The position numbers were made by a program, and so were the translations under genes. From Spirochaetaceae bacterium (lineage in GTDB: Bacteria; Spirochaetota; Spirochaetia; DSM-27196; PWMO01): a DNA stretch of 34,354 nt. Position 1 is the first letter of the stretch. Every line of letters begins with the position of its first letter. This document shows, one piece after another, positions 30,116-34,354 of this stretch. Under the pieces are notes generated by a model. That model had not been told where the DNA came from, made no database searches, and was given only the letters and a program-made list of their open reading frames with translations. The stretch spans positions 1 through 34,354 of the forward strand of contig REDM01000158.1 in the NCBI GenBank assembly GCA_007693485.1, read 5' to 3'.

Positions 30116-31474
30116 ATGACACGAATTCGCATTCGAGTGCTGGTAACCGTTCTGGTTCTCTTGCTGGCACACTCGGTATTTGCAGGGGGGCGCCCTGAAG
30201 GGCCAACGGCAACCCCAACCGCCGCTACGGAAGAATTCAGCTGGCGCCGATTTGAGGGAGATCGGATCCATTTTCTCGCCAATAACAACCCTATCGGTCA
30301 GCTTCTGCAGAGATACGCACCGGAGTTCACCGCGTTAACCGGTATCAACGTCGAGGTCAGCCTCTACGCTGAGCAGCAGTACCGCCAAAGATTGGAAACC
30401 ACCTTTCAGGCGCGAAGCGATGAAGTCGATGTGTTCATGTCACTGGTATCCCGAGAGGGGTCGCTGTACGACCAGGCCGGCTGGTACGCGGATCTCAAAC
30501 CGTTCGTCGACAACCCCGCGGTAACCTCGCCCGACTATGATTTTGCCGATTTCGGACAGGGTGTCATCGATGCAGGAACGCTGCGTGACCGGTTGACCGG
30601 TATCCCCGTAAACATCGAAGGCCCCGTTCTCTACTATCGGGCAGATGTTCTTGAGGCATGTGGAATCCCGGTACCGGGAACGCTCGCGGAGCTCAGACAA
30701 GCAGCCGAGCGCGTGAAGACATGTCGACCGGACATGATTCCATTCGCATCGCGCGGCCTCGCCCCAGCGGTGCCCTACACCTTCAGTAACTTTCTGCACA
30801 ACATGGGCGGACAGTACGTCGACGCTCAGGGGCGATCGAGCCTTTCCAGCGATGCGAGCGTACGTGCAATCGAGCTCTATGCTGAACTGCTGCGAGACTT
30901 CGGACCTCCCGGCGTAATCAACTATTCGTTCCCGCAACTCACCGCAGTGAACTCGAATGGACAGGCAGTCATGACCTTCCAGTCCAGCAACGAATTTGGA
31001 AAGATCATGGAAGTAGCCGAGCGGGCGAACGACACCCGGATCAAAGTGCTACCCGCAGGACCCGCGGGCAGCGTTCCGGTGGTCATCGGATGGCAGCTGT
31101 CGATGTCTCCAAACTCCCGCAAGCAGGAACAGGCATGGTACTTCCTCCAGTGGGCAACCAGCCGGGCTATGCAGGTCAAGTTGGGCTTGGACGGCCTCGC
31201 CCCACCGCGGACCTCCGTCTGGGAATCCCAGGAGTTTACCGCGTGGCTTGATGAGGTGGCGGTTCGACGGGAATGGGCAGAAGCGCTGTCAATCCTGTCC
31301 GAAACCGGAAGCTCCGTTCTCGCACCGCAGATCATTCTGCAACCGGAATCCCGACAAATCATCGGTGAAGCCGTGGGAAGCGTGATTCTGGGCGAAGCGA
31401 CCGCCCGTCAGGCGGCGGCCCGAGCGGATCAGTTGATCAATGACCTGATCCAGAGATCTGAACGACTGCAATAA
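30116..31474 (+). CDS. ABC-transporter extracellular solute-binding protein, family 1
   Basis: This 452-residue protein begins with a signal peptide (MTRIRIRVLVTVLVLLLAHS, cleavage likely after VFA, before GGRPEG) and no lipobox cysteine, so it should be periplasmic. The mature part has the MalE/UgpB-like family 1 pattern: EFTALTGINVEVSLY, EVDVFMSL, LTGIPVNIEGPVLYYRADVLEACGIPVP and SEFGKIMEVA-like hinge regions, with SRKQEQAWYFLQWATS near the C-terminus. It should capture a sugar, polyol or sugar acid and deliver it to the two permeases that follow. Its position after the TPI-like and SDR genes makes it the probable importer for the right-hand pathway. The ligand cannot be read. Confidence 0.9.
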   Translation: MTRIRIRVLVTVLVLLLAHSVFAGGRPEGPTATPTAATEEFSWRRFEGDRIHFLANNNPIGQLLQRYAPEFTALTGINVEVSLYAEQQYRQRLETTFQARSDEVDVFMSLVSREGSLYDQAGWYADLKPFVDNPAVTSPDYDFADFGQGVIDAGTLRDRLTGIPVNIEGPVLYYRADVLEACGIPVPGTLAELRQAAERVKTCRPDMIPFASRGLAPAVPYTFSNFLHNMGGQYVDAQGRSSLSSDASVRAIELYAELLRDFGPPGVINYSFPQLTAVNSNGQAVMTFQSSNEFGKIMEVAERANDTRIKVLPAGPAGSVPVVIGWQLSMSPNSRKQEQAWYFLQWATSRAMQVKLGLDGLAPPRTSVWESQEFTAWLDEVAVRREWAEALSILSETGSSVLAPQIILQPESRQIIGEAVGSVILGEATARQAAARADQLINDLIQRSERLQ

Positions 31475-31491
31475 CCTCATCGCTTGATATC

Positions 31492-31516
31492 CCGGCGGCC
31501 CGATTCGGGTCGCCGG
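31492..31516 (+). terminator. Strong intercistronic hairpin after the binding-protein gene
   Basis: CCGGCGGCCCG-ATT-CGGGTCGCCGG forms an 11-bp stem with one G-U pair and a 3-nt loop, 17 bp after the binding-protein stop. There is no U-tract, so it probably stabilises the upstream mRNA or causes partial termination, keeping binding protein in excess over the permeases, as in mal-type operons. Confidence 0.6.
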
Positions 31517-31529
31517 AGTCGGGCGTGAT

Positions 31530-31545
31530 AGACCCGCGGTCTTTT
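31530..31545 (+). terminator. Weak hairpin with U-run (AGACC-CGC-GGTCT-TTT)
   Basis: A 5-bp stem followed by T residues lies downstream of the stronger hairpin and 37 bp before the first permease gene. It may act as a leaky terminator that lowers permease expression. Confidence 0.35.
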
Positions 31546-31582
31546 CCGGGTTACGATACTCCAACATTATGAGAGGTACCGC

Positions 31583-32476
31583 ATGACCGCGCTCCCAACC
31601 GGGGTCAGCAGAAAGACGCGTTGGACACGACGACTTCCGTTTCTCTGGCTGATCGCTCCCGCTGCACTCTTCACTGTCATTATGACCGCCTTTCCTATTC
31701 TCCAGGTTGTGCACCTGAGTACCCGTGAGTTCGTTATCGGTTTCCGAAGCGTATACACCGGACTCGACAATTACCGGGAGATGTTGGCTGACCCCATATT
31801 CTGGAGCGGAATGAGGGTTACCTTTGAACTCTACTTCCTCTCTCTTGCCGCACAGTTGGTGATTGGTCTCTACCTCGCGATACTCCTGCACCGCGCCCTC
31901 AAAGGGTCGCGGCTTCTGCGCACGGTTCTGCTCTCTCCGCTGGCAATGCCGCCCGTGGCAGTCGGAATGATGTGGCTGATCCTGCTCGATCCGTCGTTTG
32001 GCCCAGTGAACTATCTGCTTGAACTCGTCGGCATGAACAAGAGCCTCTTTCTCGCCTCACCGCGACTGGTTGTTCAGACGCTGGCAGCCATCGATACCTG
32101 GCAGTACACCCCCTTTGTCACGCTCATTCTTCTCGGAGGTCTTCAGGCTCTTCCGGAGGAACCATACGAGGCAGCAGAAATCGACGGCGCAAGCAGGGCA
32201 CAGAGATTCTGGCGTATTACGTTACCACTGTTGCGACCATCAATAATTACCGCCTCGATACTGCGTAGCGTCGATCTGTTGCGGTTTTTTGATACCATTT
32301 ACATCACGACCCAGGGAGGCCCCGGCACCGCCTCCACCACACTCAACATATACGCGTATCGTACCGGTTTTGTCTTCTTCCGAATGGGGTACGCGAGCGC
32401 ACTGATGCTCACGTTGATGGTAATGGTGCTCGCAATCACATTCCTGCTGAACGGCGTCCGGCGCCGATTCCAGTAA
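31583..32476 (+). CDS. ABC sugar-transporter permease, MalF type
   Basis: The 297-residue protein has six hydrophobic segments starting at FLWLIAPAALFTVIMTAFPI. The permease EAA loop, which contacts the ATPase, is EEPYEAAEIDGASRAQRFWRITLPLLRP (about 192-219). It belongs to the MalF/UgpA group and pairs with the MalG-type permease 12 bp downstream. No ATP-binding subunit is encoded nearby, so a shared MsmX/UgpC-type ATPase elsewhere in the genome is expected. GAGAGG lies upstream of the ATG. Confidence 0.92.
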   Translation: MTALPTGVSRKTRWTRRLPFLWLIAPAALFTVIMTAFPILQVVHLSTREFVIGFRSVYTGLDNYREMLADPIFWSGMRVTFELYFLSLAAQLVIGLYLAILLHRALKGSRLLRTVLLSPLAMPPVAVGMMWLILLDPSFGPVNYLLELVGMNKSLFLASPRLVVQTLAAIDTWQYTPFVTLILLGGLQALPEEPYEAAEIDGASRAQRFWRITLPLLRPSIITASILRSVDLLRFFDTIYITTQGGPGTASTTLNIYAYRTGFVFFRMGYASALMLTLMVMVLAITFLLNGVRRRFQ

Positions 32477-32488
32477 GAGGAGAACACC

Positions 32489-33307
32489 ATGCGTAAACCC
32501 GGCACCGGCGAAGTCGCCTCTACCTACATTCAATACCTGGTTGTCAGCATCATCATTCTTGCCCCGGCGGCGTGGATGATCGCGTCAAGCTTCAAACCAT
32601 CGGCCGCCGTTGTAGTCTATCCGCCGATTCTCATCTTTGAGCCTACCATCGCAAACTACGTGCGATTGTTTCGTACCCTGCCCTACCTGCGGTACACGTT
32701 CAACAGCTTAGTGATAGCGGGCGGCTCAACCGCGTTTGGGTTACTGCTCGCGATCCCTGCGGCATTTGCCGTATCGTGGTACCGGACGTCCTGGCCAACA
32801 TCGGTCGCGTTGATCGCCAGAATGGCGCCAGGAGGACTGTATCTGTTGCCGTGGTACATGATCTTCACTGAAATGGGATTGCACGGCTCGTTCATTTCTC
32901 TTGTTCTGACGCACACGGTAATCACCATGCCAATTACCCTTTTGATCATGGCGTCGTTCTTTGACGAGATACCCCGCGAACTCATGGAGTGCGGAATGAT
33001 CGACGGATGCAGCCTTGGTGGGATCATCATGAAAATCGCAATTCCCCTCGGCGCCCCAGGAATGGTCGTATCGACAGTGCTGACGTTCATTCTGTCGTGG
33101 AACTACTTCCTGTTCGCGCTGGTGCTTTCACGAATACGGACAACTCCGCTGACGGTCGCCGCCTTTCGCTTTGTTGGCGAAGGGGTCACCGACTGGGGCA
33201 TGTTGATGGCAGCAGCGACGGTCCTGGCTCTCCCCCCGCTCCTTATCGCCTTCCTCGCGCAGAAATGGCTGGTGAAAGGGCTCACCTTTGGAGCGGTGAA
33301 GGGATAA
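32489..33307 (+). CDS. ABC sugar-transporter permease, MalG type
   Basis: The 272-residue permease has six hydrophobic segments and the MalG-type first helix VVSIIILAPAAWMIASSFKPS. The EAA loop is EIPRELMECGMIDGCSLGGIIMKIAIPLGAPG (about 163-194), where the usual EAA Ala-Ala is Met-Glu, a minor deviation. The C-terminus ends with FLAQKWLVKGLTFGAVKG, typical of the family. AAGAGGAGA precedes the ATG. It is the last gene of the operon, and a strong inverted repeat follows its stop immediately. The cognate ATPase is not present in the window. Confidence 0.92.
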   Translation: MRKPGTGEVASTYIQYLVVSIIILAPAAWMIASSFKPSAAVVVYPPILIFEPTIANYVRLFRTLPYLRYTFNSLVIAGGSTAFGLLLAIPAAFAVSWYRTSWPTSVALIARMAPGGLYLLPWYMIFTEMGLHGSFISLVLTHTVITMPITLLIMASFFDEIPRELMECGMIDGCSLGGIIMKIAIPLGAPGMVVSTVLTFILSWNYFLFALVLSRIRTTPLTVAAFRFVGEGVTDWGMLMAAATVLALPPLLIAFLAQKWLVKGLTFGAVKG

Positions 33308-33308
33308 C

Positions 33309-33341
33309 TAAACCCGCCGGGCGACCGCAGCCGCGGGTTTA
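33309..33341. terminator. Bidirectional terminator hairpin
   Basis: TAAACCCGC (33309-33317) and GCGGGTTTA (33333-33341) form a perfect 9-bp stem with a 15-nt loop in the 43-bp gap between two converging genes. The A/T ends of the arms give short U-tracts on both strands, so it can stop transcription from both sides. Confidence 0.8.
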
Positions 33342-33350
33342 AAGCTCGTC

Positions 33351-34354
33351 CTACTGCGTCGCGATCCCGAGCAGATCCGCGACCGCTTCCAGACGCTCGG
33401 CGTGGTGTCCCTCGCAGAGCGCGATGTGGTGCGGCATACCCGAGCGCACCAGATACAGGAAGAAGTCGTTCACGTCCACATCGTCGAAGGCGACCAGCCC
33501 GTTGGTTCCCATCAGGGGGCGGCGCGGCTGGACGCTGACGCCCTCCATCACCGCCATCTTCAAGCCGCCGTGGCCCCGCCAGATGCGAAAGAGCGTCACG
33601 TCCATGTCGGGGCGCAGGATCGACTCGACCACCGCGGGTTTGGGCACGTTGAAGTGGCGCGCTACCACCGGGCCGCCCGGCGAGCCCACCGGCGGTGAGA
33701 GCGAGAACGGCAGGTTGCCGGCGTGCCAGAGGGTGATGGTGTTCTCATCGTGACCGAGCCAGTCGGAGATGTAGCAGCGGCCCATTCCCAGCGCCTCGGC
33801 GAGCCACGAACCGATCGCCCCGTAGGAGTCACCCTCCATCGAGATGGGGTAGCCCTCCTCGGTGAGGCGGGTCATGGCGAGGTAGGGCCACTGCCCGTAC
33901 TCGTTTGGTAACTCCGGCCAGCAGCGAAGCGCCACCGCGTCGAAGTGCTCCTGCTCGAAGTAACGCTTGAGCGCGAGGTAGTAGCGGCTCTGTACGGCGA
34001 GGTCGGCCGGTTCCACTTCTTTGAGTGGGAGGCCGAGTTCTTTGGTGCGGGCGAGATCCGCATCGATGTCAGACTGGGCTACCTCGTCGAAGAATGCACG
34101 AAAGTCGGTGAGGCTCACCGTCTGGTGCTGGACCCCGAGGTGGTCCTTCAGCTCGAAGGGGTCGACCTCCATGGCGATGAAGCCGGGAGCCGCACTGCCG
34201 ATCACGGCAAGTCGCGAGCGGCGCAGCCCCCGCGCGGCGGCGCAGGCGTGGATCGCGGTGAGGAGGGAGTCGGTGGTGTGTACCTCGCTGGGGTCCCCGT
34301 AGACTACCGCCGGTCGCACGCCGCTGTTGATCAGAATAGAGGCCCAGTTGTGGG
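33351..34354 (-). CDS. Fucose/arabinose isomerase superfamily protein, 5' end off window
   Basis: The frame stays open on the minus strand through the right edge (HNWASILINSGVRPAVVYGD before residue 20 or so), so the start is outside and 334 residues are seen. It resembles the L-fucose isomerase C-terminal family: ALRCWPELPNEYGQWPYLAMTRLTEEGYPISMEGD (metal-site Glu and Asp region), and later LWHAGNLPFSL. The metal ligands of FucI-like enzymes (Glu, Asp, His) are plausibly E and D in this segment and H in WHAGN. Such proteins interconvert aldoses and ketoses. It converges on the ABC operon and is separated by a terminator, so it belongs to a different transcript. The substrate is unknown; a link to either pathway in this window is not shown. 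Confidence 0.75.
   Translation of the reverse strand, partial: HNWASILINSGVRPAVVYGDPSEVHTTDSLLTAIHACAAARGLRRSRLAVIGSAAPGFIAMEVDPFELKDHLGVQHQTVSLTDFRAFFDEVAQSDIDADLARTKELGLPLKEVEPADLAVQSRYYLALKRYFEQEHFDAVALRCWPELPNEYGQWPYLAMTRLTEEGYPISMEGDSYGAIGSWLAEALGMGRCYISDWLGHDENTITLWHAGNLPFSLSPPVGSPGGPVVARHFNVPKPAVVESILRPDMDVTLFRIWRGHGGLKMAVMEGVSVQPRRPLMGTNGLVAFDDVDVNDFFLYLVRSGMPHHIALCEGHHAERLEAVADLLGIATQ

Noticed and set aside
33351-34354. Fucose-isomerase-like protein as the missing SQ isomerase
   Set aside because: It is on a separate transcript 11 kb from the sqw genes with no specific motif for sulfosugars, so the link would be a guess.

Overview
The window reads as a GC-rich (about 60% by eye) bacterial chromosome. 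No ribosomal marker is present, so taxonomy is inferred. Multi-PAS HisKA_2 kinases, ABC sugar importers without their own ATPase, and several ROK repressors fit a free-living spirochaete, but this is a guess. No tRNA, rRNA, CRISPR array or transposase gene was seen.

Left part (1-10.9 kb): the 3' end of an ArfB-type ribosome-rescue hydrolase, an ABC-F (Uup-like) ATPase, an orphan VapB-type antitoxin with an in-frame 15-bp duplication followed by a stump of its VapC toxin, a membrane sensor kinase, a MurG-like glycosyltransferase with a small partner protein, a REC-PAS-PAS-HisKA_2 hybrid kinase, a membrane diguanylate cyclase and a TauE/SafE permease.

Central part (10.9-22.0 kb): a block I read as a sulfoglycolytic transketolase (sulfo-TK) pathway. 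A rightward operon encodes a split transketolase (SqwG, SqwH), an RpiB-fold isomerase (SqwI), a CoA-acylating sulfoacetaldehyde dehydrogenase (SqwD), a SucCD-like acyl-CoA ligase pair (SqwK, SqwL) and a DASS-family anion transporter. All six junctions are 4-nt stop/start overlaps. In the pathway as known, the transketolase removes two C2 units from 6-deoxy-6-sulfofructose with an isomerisation between them. The leftover sulfoacetaldehyde is oxidised to sulfoacetyl-CoA, converted to sulfoacetate with ATP formation, and exported. Divergent from this operon are a ROK regulator and a GH116-type glycosidase. A clear promoter with a TTACTTA-N7-TAAGTAA palindrome over the start site lies between them. 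A perfect 22-bp direct repeat brackets the whole block, with a 19-bp partial copy inside the GH116 gene. The SQ isomerase, a known sulfoquinovosidase and an obvious SQ importer are not in the window.

Right part (22.0-33.3 kb): a second, apparently undescribed catabolic locus around a ROK regulator. It has a LarA-like (DUF2088) nickel-pincer enzyme with an FGGY sugar kinase, a class II aldolase with an SDR dehydrogenase, and a rightward operon of a divergent triosephosphate-isomerase homologue, a second SDR, a solute-binding protein and two permeases. The gene set suggests import of a polyol or sugar acid, then epimerisation, oxidation, phosphorylation, aldol cleavage and isomerisation. The substrate cannot be read from the sequence. 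A bidirectional terminator separates it from a leftward fucose-isomerase-superfamily gene that runs off the right edge.
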